Shown: positions 17,439 to 26,848 of the stretch, piece after piece
Position numbering within the stretch: the first letter of the stretch is position 1
Layout of the letters: every line of letters starts with the position of its first letter
NCBI GenBank assembly: GCA_937871985.1
Contig: CALMPB010000037.1
Location: 1 to 45,531, forward strand
Source: an uncultured Burkholderiaceae bacterium
GTDB taxonomy: Bacteria > Pseudomonadota > Gammaproteobacteria > Burkholderiales > Burkholderiaceae
DNA length: 45,531 bases
Direction of reading: 5' to 3'
Position numbers and translations under genes: made by a program
Notes under the pieces: model-generated
The model's input: only the letters and a program-made list of their open reading frames with translations
What the model was told of the DNA's origin: nothing
Database searches by the model: none

Positions 17439-17472
17439 AAAAAAGCCGGCGGCCTCGCGGCTGCCGGCTTTT
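17439..17472 (-). terminator. Rho-independent terminator of the BMP-type ABC operon
   Basis: Arms AAAAGCCGGC / GCCGGCTTTT enclose a 12-nt loop that can pair further. On the minus strand the stem ends in TTTTTT. It begins 16 bp after the binding-protein stop codon. Confidence 0.88.
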
Positions 17473-17487
17473 CGGGGGTGGCGGAGG

Positions 17488-18579
17488 CTACTTGCTGGTG
17501 GGCAGTTTGCCGACGATGCCCTGCACGTAGTAGTTCATCTGGTTCAGGCCTTTGTCGTCGAGCGAGCCCTTGGCGAGGACGGTCTTGCCTTCGTTGGTGA
17601 CGATGGGCGCATCGAACGGCGTCAGCTTGCCGGCGATGATCTCGCCGCGCTTTTCCATGACCAGCTTCTTGACGTCGTCGGGCACGGCCGGGCCGAAGCC
17701 TTCGATGACGGCCATGCCTTCCTTGAGGCCGCCCCAGGTGCTGTCGGGCTTCCAGGTGCCGTTGATGACGTCCAGAGCTTCCTTGGTGAAGTACTTGCCC
17801 CAATGATGGGTGACCGCCGCGATTTGCGCGTGGGGGCCGAACTTGATCATGTTGGAGTGATAAGCCACGGCATACACACCCTTTTCCTCGGCGACCTGCA
17901 CGGTGGCGGTGGAGTCGGTATGGTGGGTGAGCACGTCGGCGCCCTGTCCGATGAGCGCGAGGGCCGCGTCGCGTTCCTTGCCCGGATCGAACCAACTGTT
18001 CACCCAGATGACGCGCACCTCGGCCTTGGGATTGACGCTGCGCATGCCCCGGATGAAGGCGTTCATGCCCTGCAGTACCTCGGGGATGGGAAACGCCCCC
18101 ACATACCCGGCGATATTGGTCTTGGTCATTTTGCCCGCCACGATGCCGGCCAGATAGCGCGCCTCGTAGAAACGCGCATTGGTCGTGGCCACGTTGGGCG
18201 CGGTTTTATAGCCTGTGGAATGCACGAACTTCACGTCGGGAAACTGCTTGGCGACCTTGAGCGTGGGGTTCATGTAGCCGAACGAGGTCGTAAAGATGAG
18301 TTTGTTGCCCTGCTGCGCCAGATCGCGGATGACGCGCTCGGCATCTGCGCCTTCGGGAACGTCTTCAACGTATTGCGTCTTGACCTTGTCTCCGAGGTTT
18401 TTTTCCATCTCGCGGCGGCCGAGGTCTTGCTGCCAGCTCCACCCGGCCTCGCCGACGGGGCTGACATAGACGAAACCGACTTTCAGCGGCGTATCGGCGG
18501 CATGCGCATAGCTGGACAATGCCATGACTGGGGCGGCGGCAAGCGCCAACATGGTGCGGCGTATCAATTTCTTATACAT
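17488..18579 (-). CDS. BMP-family ABC transporter substrate-binding protein
   Basis: 363 aa. Signal peptide about 1-28 (ALSSYAHA). The mature protein starts PLKVGFVYVSPVGEAGWSWQ, the typical BMP/PnrA/Med opening. KLIFTTSFGYMNPTLKVAKQFPDVKF and the DVLTHHTDSTATVQVAEEKG segment also fit. BMP-type proteins bind purine nucleosides or related ligands in the periplasm. Together with the ATPase and two permeases upstream on the same strand this makes a complete importer. It is the last gene of the operon and is followed by a strong terminator. The ligand cannot be told from sequence; xanthine/urate-type and nucleoside relatives exist. Confidence 0.92.
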   Translation of the reverse strand: MYKKLIRRTMLALAAAPVMALSSYAHAADTPLKVGFVYVSPVGEAGWSWQQDLGRREMEKNLGDKVKTQYVEDVPEGADAERVIRDLAQQGNKLIFTTSFGYMNPTLKVAKQFPDVKFVHSTGYKTAPNVATTNARFYEARYLAGIVAGKMTKTNIAGYVGAFPIPEVLQGMNAFIRGMRSVNPKAEVRVIWVNSWFDPGKERDAALALIGQGADVLTHHTDSTATVQVAEEKGVYAVAYHSNMIKFGPHAQIAAVTHHWGKYFTKEALDVINGTWKPDSTWGGLKEGMAVIEGFGPAVPDDVKKLVMEKRGEIIAGKLTPFDAPIVTNEGKTVLAKGSLDDKGLNQMNYYVQGIVGKLPTSK

Positions 18580-18698
18580 GGCTTCTCTCTCTGGGTGAAT
18601 AATGGGGCGCTTCGATTTTTATAGTTCCAGTAGACGGTTTGGCCGGTCGGCGTATTCAAGGCCCCGAAGCCGGGGATCCGTGCCGGCCGAACCGCGCA

Positions 18699-19616
18699 CT
18701 ATGCGTTGGGATTGAAATTCCTGCCAAGCGACGCCGGCATATTCAGCCTGATCCACCCCGCATTGCGCGATATTAAGACCAGAACCACGACGGTTGCAAG
18801 ATAGGGCAGCATGGACAGCAACTGCGAGGCGATGGGCACGCCGCGCGCCTGCATGTAATAGGAAAAAATGGTGATGCCGCCGAAAAGATAGGCCCCCGCC
18901 ATGACACGCACCGGCCGCCAGGTGGCGAAGGTGGTCAGCGCCAGCGCGATCCAGCCGCGCCCGGCCACCATGTTCTCGACCCACATGGGCGTATACACCA
19001 GCGACATGAAGGCGCCGGCCAGGCCGCAGCACAAGCCGCCGAACAGCAGCGCATACAGGCGGATGCGGCGCACGTTGTAGCCCAGGGCATGGGCGGACGA
19101 CGGGGATTCCCCCACCGAGCGCAAAATCAGGCCGGAGCGGGTACGGTACAGGAACCAGACAATGGCGGCGCACAGCAGCAGCGACAAATACACCACCGGA
19201 TGCTGGCGGAACAAGGCCGTGCCAAAAAAGGGGACGTCTTCGAGCAAGGGAATGCCGTAGGCATGATTGCTGAGGGTCTTGCCCACATAATCGATGCCCA
19301 GATAGGCCGAAGCGCCCGCCCCGAACAGGGACAGCGCCAGCCCGGTGGCCACCTGATTGGCGCCCAGCCACACCGTGAGCCAGGCGAACAGCGCGGCAAG
19401 CACCATGCCCGCGCAGGCTCCGGCCAGGAAACCCAGCGGGGAACTGCCCGAGTCGACGGTTACGGCAAACCCCACCACCGCCGCCATCAACATCATGCCT
19501 TCGGCGCCCAGATTGATGACCCCGGATTTTTCATTGATAAGCAGCCCCAGGGCCGCCAGCATGAGCGGCGTGCCTGAATTGATGGCGGCTGCGATAAGCG
19601 GTGCCAGCGCGTCCAT
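18699..19616 (-). CDS. ABC transporter permease, second subunit (BMP-type importer)
   Basis: 305 aa, about eight hydrophobic helices. The start MDALAPLIAAAINSGTPLML leads into the diagnostic LLINEKSGVINLGAEGMMLM motif of the second permease of nucleoside and BMP importers. GESPSSAHALGYNVRRIR is the coupling loop that binds the ATPase. It pairs with the 353-aa permease to form the pore. A GGAGG is just before the ATG, and the start overlaps the other permease's stop by one base (TAATG). A 119-bp gap precedes the binding-protein gene. Confidence 0.93.
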   Translation of the reverse strand: MDALAPLIAAAINSGTPLMLAALGLLINEKSGVINLGAEGMMLMAAVVGFAVTVDSGSSPLGFLAGACAGMVLAALFAWLTVWLGANQVATGLALSLFGAGASAYLGIDYVGKTLSNHAYGIPLLEDVPFFGTALFRQHPVVYLSLLLCAAIVWFLYRTRSGLILRSVGESPSSAHALGYNVRRIRLYALLFGGLCCGLAGAFMSLVYTPMWVENMVAGRGWIALALTTFATWRPVRVMAGAYLFGGITIFSYYMQARGVPIASQLLSMLPYLATVVVLVLISRNAGWIRLNMPASLGRNFNPNA

Positions 19617-20677
19617 TATTTCCTCCAGCGCAATTTATTGTGGATAAGGACGTCGCACGCCAGCAGCGAAAACAGCAAGATGCCCTGGAACACGCCTGTA
19701 ATGGCGCTGGGCATGCCCAGCCGCGATTGAGACAGCTCGCCGCCTATGTACAGAAGCGCCATGATGAAGCTGGAAAAAATAACGCCAAGCGGATGCAGGC
19801 GTCCGACGAACGCCACGATGATGGCGGCAAAACCGTAACCCGGGGACACCGACGGCGTAAGCTGACCAATGGGCCCCATGACTTCGCAGGCGCCGGCAAG
19901 CCCCGCCAGGCCGCCCGACACCAGCATGGAGATCCACAGCGACTTGCGCGCCGAGAACCCGGCATAACGCGCGGCGCGCGGTGCCATGCCGCCCACTTGC
20001 AGCTTGAAGCCCGAAAAGCTGCGCGCCATGAATACCCAACCCAGCAGCGCCGCCAGCAGTGCCAGAACAATGCCCAGATGCAGGCGCGTGCCCGGAATGA
20101 CCATGGGCAGCAGGAAGCCGTCGGAAAACAGGCGCGACTGCGGAAAGCCGAAGCCGTCGGGATCCATGAGCACGCCATGAACCAGATAGCTGAGCAGCAA
20201 CTGCGCCACGTAGACCAGCATCAGCGACACCAGGATTTCGTTGGCGTTGTAGCGGTCGCGCAGCCAGGCGACGATGCCGCCCCAGATAGCCCCGCCCACC
20301 GCGCCGGCAATCAAGGCCAAGGCAATGAAGAGCGCGCCGCCCCCTTCGCCATGATCGAAATACAGCACGACCGATCCCGCGGCAATGGCGCCGATCACCA
20401 GTTGGCCCTCGGCCCCGATGTTGAAATAATTGGCGCGAAAGCAGATGGCCAGCCCCACGGAGACAAGCAGCAGCGGCGCAACCTTGACGCCCACCTCGGT
20501 CCAGCCGCGCAAGTCCTTGATGGGCTCGAGGAAGAACACGCCCAGACTGGCCCAGGGATCTTTACCCACCGCCGTGAACAGGATGATGCCGCATACCACG
20601 GTAAGCAATACCGCCAGCACCGGCGAAAACCACGACATGAATCTCGAGGGTACGGCACGAGGCTCAAGCCTGAGCAT
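19616..20677 (-). CDS. ABC transporter permease, first subunit (BMP-type importer)
   Basis: 353 aa from the ATG at 20677, picked because AGGAGG lies about 6 nt upstream; an ATG at 20701 is weaker. It belongs to the BPD_transp_2 permease family. Landmarks are AVGKDPWASLGVFFLEPI, FRANYFNIGAEGQLVIG and the RYAGFSARKSLWISML coupling region. It is longer than its partner by the usual N-terminal helix. The start lies inside the last codons of the ATPase gene (14-bp overlap), so the operon is tightly coupled. Confidence 0.93.
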   Translation of the reverse strand: MLRLEPRAVPSRFMSWFSPVLAVLLTVVCGIILFTAVGKDPWASLGVFFLEPIKDLRGWTEVGVKVAPLLLVSVGLAICFRANYFNIGAEGQLVIGAIAAGSVVLYFDHGEGGGALFIALALIAGAVGGAIWGGIVAWLRDRYNANEILVSLMLVYVAQLLLSYLVHGVLMDPDGFGFPQSRLFSDGFLLPMVIPGTRLHLGIVLALLAALLGWVFMARSFSGFKLQVGGMAPRAARYAGFSARKSLWISMLVSGGLAGLAGACEVMGPIGQLTPSVSPGYGFAAIIVAFVGRLHPLGVIFSSFIMALLYIGGELSQSRLGMPSAITGVFQGILLFSLLACDVLIHNKLRWRK

Positions 20678-22202
20678 GGCGCGCCTCCTGCTCGTCGGCA
20701 TCCGCCTGCGGCCACAAGCCGCTCATCCAGCGCCCGACCTGATCGAGACTGGCTTCGGATGTTTTGATCGACGGCGACAGCTTTCCCTTGGCCATGACGA
20801 CCAGGCGGTCGGAAATCTGGAACAGCTCGTCGAGCTCTTCGGAAATGACGAGCAATGCGCAGCCCTGGTCGCGCAGCGCCAGAAGTTCGCCGCGGATTTG
20901 CGCGGCCGCGCCGACATCGACCCCCCATGTGGGTTGCGCCACCAGCAAGACCTTGGGCCGGCGGCTGACTTCGCGCCCGACGATGTACTTTTGCAGATTG
21001 CCCCCCGAAAGACTGGAGGCCAGCGCGCCGGGCCCGCCCGCCTTGACGTGGAAACGCTCGATGATGTCTTGCGCCGCGCGCGCGATTCCGCCGGCCCGCA
21101 CCATGCCGAATCCCAGGGTCGCTTCGGTTTGATGCGACAACAGGATGTTTTGCGCCAGGCTCATTTCGGGAACGGCCCCGCGCCCCAGCCTTTCTTCGGG
21201 CACGAAAGCCAGGCCATGCCCCCGCCTCCAGGCCGCTGAACGCCGGCCCATGGGCCGGCCCTCCAGCACGATGGCGTCATTGGCCGCACGCGGATCCTCG
21301 CCGGACAGCGCGGCCAGCAGTTCCTGCTGGCCATTGCCCGAAACGCCCGCCACGCCCAGGATTTCGCCGGCGCGCACCTCGAAATTGATGTCGCGCAACT
21401 CGACGGCGAAGGGATGGTTCTTGTCCAGCGACAAATTGCGCGCCGCCAGTATCCCGGCGCCGGGAGCGCGTTCGCTCAGCGAGGTGGCCGCCGGCTCGGA
21501 GCCGATCATGAGCCGGGAAAGACTGGCTTCGGTTTCCTCGCGCGGATCGCATACCCCGGTAACCTTGCCCCCCCGCATCACGGTACAGGTATGGCACAAG
21601 GCGCGGATTTCATCCAGCTTATGGCTGATGTACAAAATGCTGCAGCCTTCGGAAGCCAGCTTGCGCAAGGTGTCGAACAAACGCCCGACAGCCTGCGGCG
21701 TCAGCACCGAAGTGGGCTCGTCCAGGATGAGCAGTTGAGGCTTTGCCAGAAGCGCCCTGACGATTTCCACCCGCTGGCACTCACCCACCGACAGGGTGTG
21801 CACATGGCGGGCCGGTTCGAGTTCCAGCCCGTACTGGCGGGCGGTATCGGCGATGCGCTGCTCGAGCTCGGCGATCTTGGTATTGGACGGCAGGCCCAAT
21901 GCAATGTTTTCAGCTACCGTCAGGGTGTCGAACAGCGAAAAATGCTGGAACACCATGGCAATGCCAAGCTGGCGCGCCGCCGCCGGATTGGCGATTTGCA
22001 CGGGTTCGCCATTCCAGATGACGGTGCCGGCATCGGGCTCGACCGCGCCGTAGATGATTTTCATGAGGGTGGACTTGCCCGCGCCGTTTTCACCCAGCAC
22101 GGCATGGATTTCACCCGGCTCGACCGAAATGCTGACCCCGTCGTTGGCGATGACAGCAGGATATTTTTTAGTGATTTTCTGCAGCTCGAGACGTAAGGTC
22201 AT
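20664..22202 (-). CDS. ABC transporter ATP-binding protein, double domain (BMP-type importer)
   Basis: 512 aa with two ABC domains, as in RbsA-like and nucleoside importers. The first has Walker A GENGAGKST at 37-45, signature LSVGECQRVEI and Walker B LLILDEPTSVLTP. The second has a degenerate Walker A (GVSGNGQQE), signature LSGGNLQKYIVGRE and Walker B with VLLVAQPTWGVDVG, where the usual DEP is changed to AQP. A degenerate second site is normal for this family. It is the first gene of the operon and follows a good promoter at 22297-22325. The ribosome binding site is poor. Confidence 0.95.
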   Translation of the reverse strand: MTLRLELQKITKKYPAVIANDGVSISVEPGEIHAVLGENGAGKSTLMKIIYGAVEPDAGTVIWNGEPVQIANPAAARQLGIAMVFQHFSLFDTLTVAENIALGLPSNTKIAELEQRIADTARQYGLELEPARHVHTLSVGECQRVEIVRALLAKPQLLILDEPTSVLTPQAVGRLFDTLRKLASEGCSILYISHKLDEIRALCHTCTVMRGGKVTGVCDPREETEASLSRLMIGSEPAATSLSERAPGAGILAARNLSLDKNHPFAVELRDINFEVRAGEILGVAGVSGNGQQELLAALSGEDPRAANDAIVLEGRPMGRRSAAWRRGHGLAFVPEERLGRGAVPEMSLAQNILLSHQTEATLGFGMVRAGGIARAAQDIIERFHVKAGGPGALASSLSGGNLQKYIVGREVSRRPKVLLVAQPTWGVDVGAAAQIRGELLALRDQGCALLVISEELDELFQISDRLVVMAKGKLSPSIKTSEASLDQVGRWMSGLWPQADADEQEARHAQA

Positions 22203-22296
22203 GTTTTTATGGTTCGTTCGTATCGGTTCTTGTCAGAAACAGTATTGAAAACGGCAACACGCCAAGCCTGAAAAGCGGCATTATCCCACAAGGCCC

Positions 22297-22325
22297 ACTA
22301 TAGTTACCCACTTTCCGCTTGCCAA
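22297..22325 (-). promoter_or_regulatory. Sigma-70 promoter of the BMP-type ABC operon
   Basis: On the minus strand TTGGCA (22320-22325) and TATAGT (22297-22302) are separated by exactly 17 bp. They lie about 95 nt before the ATPase start, leaving a moderate 5' leader. I looked for a purine-riboswitch-like core in that leader and found none. Confidence 0.7.
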
Positions 22326-22428
22326 TCTAGCGATAATACCTAGAAACGCCCTTGAATCAACATCGTCCAGGCTTGCCCCGGCACACTGCCGCATCCTGGG
22401 CAAACCCCGCAACCACGGAGCCCCTGCT

Positions 22429-23040
22429 ATGCCGAAGAAAACCGCCGTCCGCGCCGAAGAACGCTGTACCTGGGCCAATGGCGATCCGCTCATGGCCGAC
22501 TACCACGACAACGAATGGGGCCGCCCCGAGCACGGCAGCCGCGCCTTGTGGGAAAAGCTGATGCTGGACGGCTTCCAGGCCGGACTTTCATGGAGCACCA
22601 TACTCAAGAAACGCGCGGCTTTCCGCGAGGCCTTTGAACACTTCCTGCCCGAAACCATCGCCGCCTATACCGAGGCGGACGTCGAACGCCTCATGGCCAA
22701 CGCCGGCATCGTGCGATCCAGGGCAAAAATACAAGCAACCATAGGCAACGCCCGCGCCTACCTGGCCATGCGGGACGCCGGCGAGGACTTTGCAAGCTTC
22801 ATCTGGGGCATGGCCGGCGACGCGCCCATCCTGGGCAATGGCGGGCCCGCGCCTGCCCAAACCCCTCTTTCGCAGGAAATATCGACCGCCCTGAAGAAAC
22901 GCGGCTTCAAATTCGTAGGGCCGGTCATCGTCTACGCCTGGATGCAGGCCACCGGCATCGTCAACGATCATGCCTGCCATTGCTTTCTGCACGTAAAGCC
23001 GCAATCCCCGAAAAACATCCGGAATGCCCGAAAACGGTAA
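22429..23040 (+). CDS. tag: DNA-3-methyladenine glycosylase I (Tag)
   Basis: 203 aa. It excises 3-methyladenine from alkylated DNA. The N-terminal CTWANGDPLMADYHDNEWG and the LDGFQAGLSWSTILKKR helix are characteristic. The four zinc ligands known in the E. coli enzyme are in place: Cys13 and His26 near the start, and His181 and Cys185 in the HACHC motif near the end. Glu-Trp in NEWG and the LSWS motif form the base pocket. It stands alone, divergent from the ABC operon, and is followed by a chemoreceptor gene. Confidence 0.96.
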   Translation: MPKKTAVRAEERCTWANGDPLMADYHDNEWGRPEHGSRALWEKLMLDGFQAGLSWSTILKKRAAFREAFEHFLPETIAAYTEADVERLMANAGIVRSRAKIQATIGNARAYLAMRDAGEDFASFIWGMAGDAPILGNGGPAPAQTPLSQEISTALKKRGFKFVGPVIVYAWMQATGIVNDHACHCFLHVKPQSPKNIRNARKR

Positions 23041-23111
23041 AGATAGCGGTAAAGATTGAAGACTGGCTGCCGTTACCCGAGATAGCAGATTTTTAATAAG
23101 AGGGGAGCACA

Positions 23112-24878
23112 ATGGGCCGGTTCAGCAACATGAAGGTCAAAACCAAACTGATCGGCGGCTTTTTGGTCGTGGCGGCCATCGCCGCCATCATCGGGGTCGT
23201 AGGCATCCATTCAACGCGGCAAATCAACACCATGGCCGCGCAAATGTACGACCTCGAACTCAAGGGCATATTGCATGCCTCCAGCGCCGATCAGCATCTC
23301 ATCGCCATGGGTCGCGCGGTGCGCAGCACCTTGCTGACAACCACGGAAGGCGCCTATCATCACGAATACTTTGCCATCGACGAGCACTTCAGCGCCTCCG
23401 TGCGAGAACTCCAAAGCCTGCTGAAGCTGGCTACGTCGGAAAAAGACAAGGCCGACATCCAGCAAGCCCTCGACGCGGTCAATGCCTACAACAAGGCGGT
23501 CAAGGACATCGTCAAGGAACAGGCCTCCGAAACGCTGGGCCGGCTGGACACCACCGATCGCCTGTTCGGCGAGGTCCGGCCCCTGGGCAGCGTTGCCGAA
23601 CAATTGCTGCAGCAACTGGAAATGGAGCGGGAAGGCAACGCCATGCAGTTCGCGGCGGACATCCAGACCATTTACGACGACACCCTCAAGATGATGATAG
23701 CCCTGACCCTGGGCGGTGCGCTGATCGCCATCATTCTAGGCTCGCTGCTGACCCGCGGCCTGACGCGGCAACTGGGCGGTGAGCCCTCCCAGGTGGCCCA
23801 GGCCGCCAACGCCATCGCCAAGGGCGACCTGTCGTCGCGCCTCAACGTCGGCAAGGCCATGGCTGGCAGCGTCATCCAGGCCATGGCCACCATGCAGGAA
23901 TCACTGCTCAATGTCGTGGCCACCGTGCGCAACAGCAGCGACCACATTGCCACGGGCTCCAACCAGATCGCCGCCGGCAACGCCGACCTTTCGCAGCGCA
24001 CCGAAGAACAGGCGGCCAATCTCACCCAGACCGCCGCGGCCATGGACGAGCTCTCCAGCACCGTCAAGAACAACGCCGACATCGCCAAGCAGGCGGCGCA
24101 AATGGCCTCTTCCGCCAGCGATGCCGCCGTCAAGGGCGGCTCGGCCGTCAACGACGTGGTCTCGACCATGGGAGAAATCAATACATCGTCCCGCAAGATC
24201 GTCGACATCATCGCCGTGATCGACAGCATCGCCTTCCAGACCAACATCCTGGCGCTCAACGCCGCCGTCGAAGCGGCGCGCGCCGGAGAACAGGGCCGCG
24301 GCTTTGCCGTGGTCGCCAGCGAAGTGCGCAGCCTGGCGCAAAAAAGCGCCTCGGCCGCCAAAGACATCAAATCGCTCATCGACGACAGCGTGCAGAAAGT
24401 GGACATCGGCACCCAAAAGGTGGATGCCGCCGGCGAAGCCATGCAGGACATCGTTCAGCATGTGAAGCGGGTCACCGACCTCATCAACGAAATCAGCGCG
24501 GCCACCGCCGAACAAACCTCGGGCCTGGGCCAGATCAACGAGGCCGTCACCCAGCTCAGCGACGTTACCCAGCAGAACGCGTCGCTGGTGGAGGAATCGG
24601 CGGCTGCCGCCGACAGCCTGAAGGAACAGGCGCAGCAACTGGTCAAGGTGGTCGGGGTGTTCAAAATCGACCAGCAGGAGGCTCAAACCGCAACGGGCGC
24701 GGACGACGCCGAGGCGCTGCCATCGCCGGCGGTCGACACGGCGGCCGCTTCGCCGCGGCTGTCTCCCGCCAAGGCCCTGCATGCTCCCGCAATGGCTCCG
24801 CTGGTACCCGCAATGGCGGGCGGCGCGAACTCCGCCCGAATGTACGCAGCCAGGAACGACGACTGGGAAGAGTTTTAA
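23112..24878 (+). CDS. Methyl-accepting chemotaxis protein
   Basis: 588 aa. Membrane helix about 11-31, periplasmic four-helix sensor about 32-192, second helix about 193-216, HAMP about 216-270, then a long signalling coiled coil. Its tip, [20 protein letters not shown] (about 373-392), binds CheA and CheW. Q/E-rich methylation stretches flank the tip. The tail after about 520 is flexible and Ala/Pro-rich and ends in DDWEEF, similar to the pentapeptide tether that recruits CheR and CheB in high-abundance receptors. A GAGGGGAG ribosome binding site precedes the ATG. The ligand is unknown. It ends 4 bp from the convergent dehydrogenase gene. Confidence 0.95.
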   Translation: MGRFSNMKVKTKLIGGFLVVAAIAAIIGVVGIHSTRQINTMAAQMYDLELKGILHASSADQHLIAMGRAVRSTLLTTTEGAYHHEYFAIDEHFSASVRELQSLLKLATSEKDKADIQQALDAVNAYNKAVKDIVKEQASETLGRLDTTDRLFGEVRPLGSVAEQLLQQLEMEREGNAMQFAADIQTIYDDTLKMMIALTLGGALIAIILGSLLTRGLTRQLGGEPSQVAQAANAIAKGDLSSRLNVGKAMAGSVIQAMATMQESLLNVVATVRNSSDHIATGSNQIAAGNADLSQRTEEQAANLTQTAAAMDELSSTVKNNADIAKQAAQMASSASDAAVKGGSAVNDVVSTMGEINTSSRKIVDIIAVIDSIAFQTNILALNAAVEAARAGEQGRGFAVVASEVRSLAQKSASAAKDIKSLIDDSVQKVDIGTQKVDAAGEAMQDIVQHVKRVTDLINEISAATAEQTSGLGQINEAVTQLSDVTQQNASLVEESAAAADSLKEQAQQLVKVVGVFKIDQQEAQTATGADDAEALPSPAVDTAAASPRLSPAKALHAPAMAPLVPAMAGGANSARMYAARNDDWEEF

Positions 24879-24882
24879 CCGT

Positions 24883-25833
24883 TCACTCGGCCGCGTTTCC
24901 CACAATGGGACTGACGGGGCCGCGCCCGGCAAAGTGCCCATCGGCATTACGCAGGAACTGGCTGACGGAGTTCTGCACAGCCTCGGGCGACCAGCCCGCG
25001 ATATGCGGCGTGAAAATAACGTTGCTCAAGCCCAGCAATTCGGGCAACGGCCTGGGTTCGCCTTCGTAGACATCCAGCGCCGCACCCGCAATGCGGCCAT
25101 CGCGCACGGCCCGCCCCAGCGCGGCGGAATCCACCACGCTGCCGCGCGAAATATTCACGACGAAGCCTGCGGGCCCCAGGGCGTCGAGCACCTCGGCATT
25201 CACGAGATGCCTGGTCTGCGCCCCGCCGGGCGTCGCCACCACCAGAAAATCGCACCACTGCGCCAGCGAGCGCAGCGTTGCATGATAGGCGTACGGCGCA
25301 TCGGGACGGGCCCGGCGGCTGTGATAGCCCACCTCGATATCGAAGGCCTGCGCGCGACGCGCGATTTTCCCGCCGATATCGCCCAGGCCCAGCAAGCCCA
25401 GGCGCTTGCCCGACACATTGGGCGACCACGGAATACCGTCGCGCCACAGGCCGTTTTGCACCGCCGTGTTGTAGCCGGCGATATTGCGCACGGCGGCAAG
25501 CAGCAAGGCCATGGCATGGTCGGCCACGCAATCGGAGTTGCTGCCGGCGCCATTGCCCAGGGCGATGCCCCGGGCGCGCGCATGCTCGATGGCGATTTTT
25601 TCGTAGCCCACGCCCAGCGCGCAGACCAGTTCGAGCTTGGGCATGGCGTCGATGGCTTCGCGGCACAGCCCGATGGGGCCGTTGGTAAGCACGGCCCTGA
25701 CCTCGGGGTTGCAGACCGCCAACTGCTCGTCCACCGTGCCGGCATTGGGCGCGTACAGAATATCGTAGCGCTGCGCGATCTGGGCTCGGTGCGCTTCGAT
25801 CAAGGGGCTGAAAATCAAAACCAACGGCTTCAT
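24883..25833 (-). CDS. D-2-hydroxyacid dehydrogenase (glyoxylate/hydroxypyruvate reductase-like)
   Basis: 316 aa from the ATG at 25833 (MKPLVLIFSPL); the frame to 26106 runs antisense into the next gene and is not used. The NAD(P)-binding GLLGLGDIGGK motif is at about 144-154, with the following SRRAR stretch suggesting NADPH preference. The catalytic triad of the family is present: Arg in NISRGSVVD, Glu in VYEGEP and His in FTPHIAGWS. It probably reduces 2-oxoacids such as glyoxylate or hydroxypyruvate. It is divergent from the serine acetyltransferase gene; a shared link to serine metabolism is possible but only inferred. Confidence 0.92.
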   Translation of the reverse strand: MKPLVLIFSPLIEAHRAQIAQRYDILYAPNAGTVDEQLAVCNPEVRAVLTNGPIGLCREAIDAMPKLELVCALGVGYEKIAIEHARARGIALGNGAGSNSDCVADHAMALLLAAVRNIAGYNTAVQNGLWRDGIPWSPNVSGKRLGLLGLGDIGGKIARRAQAFDIEVGYHSRRARPDAPYAYHATLRSLAQWCDFLVVATPGGAQTRHLVNAEVLDALGPAGFVVNISRGSVVDSAALGRAVRDGRIAGAALDVYEGEPRPLPELLGLSNVIFTPHIAGWSPEAVQNSVSQFLRNADGHFAGRGPVSPIVGNAAE

Positions 25834-25927
25834 GTACGAATCACCCACTGCGTGCTTGGAAAGCCATAAAGATACCAGAATAGGGTGGTAACATTTCAAG
25901 CTTGTCCACGAACTATTGAAAAGCTCC

Positions 25928-26848
25928 ATGGCCGTTTTCGATATTGCTCCAATCGTCCATTCGCTAAGCGCCATCAGGCAGCAATGGCGAGACTCCCAGA
26001 TGCGCTCGCGCGAGCCGGGCGAACGCGAATTTCCTTCGCGCGACGCCATTTCGCAAATCATGGACGACCTGAAAGCCGCCCTCTTTCCCATGCGGCTCGG
26101 GCCCACCGACCTGCGCCACGAAGGCGAGGACTTCTACGTTGGCTATACGCTGGAATCCGCCCTGCACGGGCTGCTGGCCCAGGCCAGGCTGGAGCTGCGC
26201 TATCAGCACCGCCAGGATCTCTGCCCCGCCGACCAGGTCGAACAACGCGCCGTCAAGGCCATTACCGCACTGGCCGCCGCCCTGCCGCACATCCGCTCGC
26301 TGCTGGACAGCGACGTGGTGGCCGCCTACCGGGGCGACCCGGCGGCGCATTCGGTGGACGAAGTCCTGCTGTGCTATCCGGGCGTGCTGGCCATGATCTA
26401 CCATCGCATCGCCCACGAACTGTACCGCAACGACCTGCCCCTGCTGGCGCGCATCTCGTCCGAACTGGCCCATAGCCAGACCGGCATCGACATCCACCCC
26501 GGCGCGCAAATCGGCGCCAGCTTCTTCATCGACCACGGCACGGGCGTGGTCATCGGCGAAACCGCCATCATCGGCGAACGGGTGCGCATCTACCAGGCCG
26601 TCACGCTGGGCGCAAAACGCTTTCCGGCCGATGCTCGCGGCGGGCTGCAAAAAGGGCTGCCGCGCCACCCCATCGTCGAAGACGACGTCGTCATCTATGC
26701 CGGCGCCACCATACTGGGCCGCGTCACGCTGGGCAAAGGCTGTGTCATCGGCGGCAATGTCTGGCTGACCACCGACGTGCCCGCCGGCGGCTCCGTCACC
26801 CAGGCCGACTCGCAGGATTCACCCGCGCCCCGCCAGGCGCAACTCTAG
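25928..26848 (+). CDS. Serine O-acetyltransferase (EpsC/CysE family)
   Basis: 306 aa from the ATG at 25928; a TTG four codons earlier is an alternative, and neither has a strong ribosome binding site. The enzyme makes O-acetylserine from serine and acetyl-CoA, the committed step to cysteine. The N-terminal helical domain (about 1-185) is followed by a left-handed beta helix of hexapeptide repeats (IDIHPGAQIGASFFIDHGTG onward). The catalytic His is in DHGTGVVIGE. The arrangement resembles the long EpsC-type enzymes more than the 273-aa enterobacterial CysE. The last 4 bases overlap the convergent porin-like gene. Confidence 0.93.
   Translation: MAVFDIAPIVHSLSAIRQQWRDSQMRSREPGEREFPSRDAISQIMDDLKAALFPMRLGPTDLRHEGEDFYVGYTLESALHGLLAQARLELRYQHRQDLCPADQVEQRAVKAITALAAALPHIRSLLDSDVVAAYRGDPAAHSVDEVLLCYPGVLAMIYHRIAHELYRNDLPLLARISSELAHSQTGIDIHPGAQIGASFFIDHGTGVVIGETAIIGERVRIYQAVTLGAKRFPADARGGLQKGLPRHPIVEDDVVIYAGATILGRVTLGKGCVIGGNVWLTTDVPAGGSVTQADSQDSPAPRQAQL

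Noticed and set aside
20938..20992. Loss of the DEP Walker B in the second ATPase domain of the BMP importer as a sign of inactivation
   Set aside because: A degenerate second nucleotide site is common in this double-domain family, and the first domain is intact.
22203..22428. Possible purine riboswitch before the BMP-type ABC operon
   Set aside because: No conserved purine-aptamer core or paired loop elements are seen; only a sigma-70 promoter is supported.
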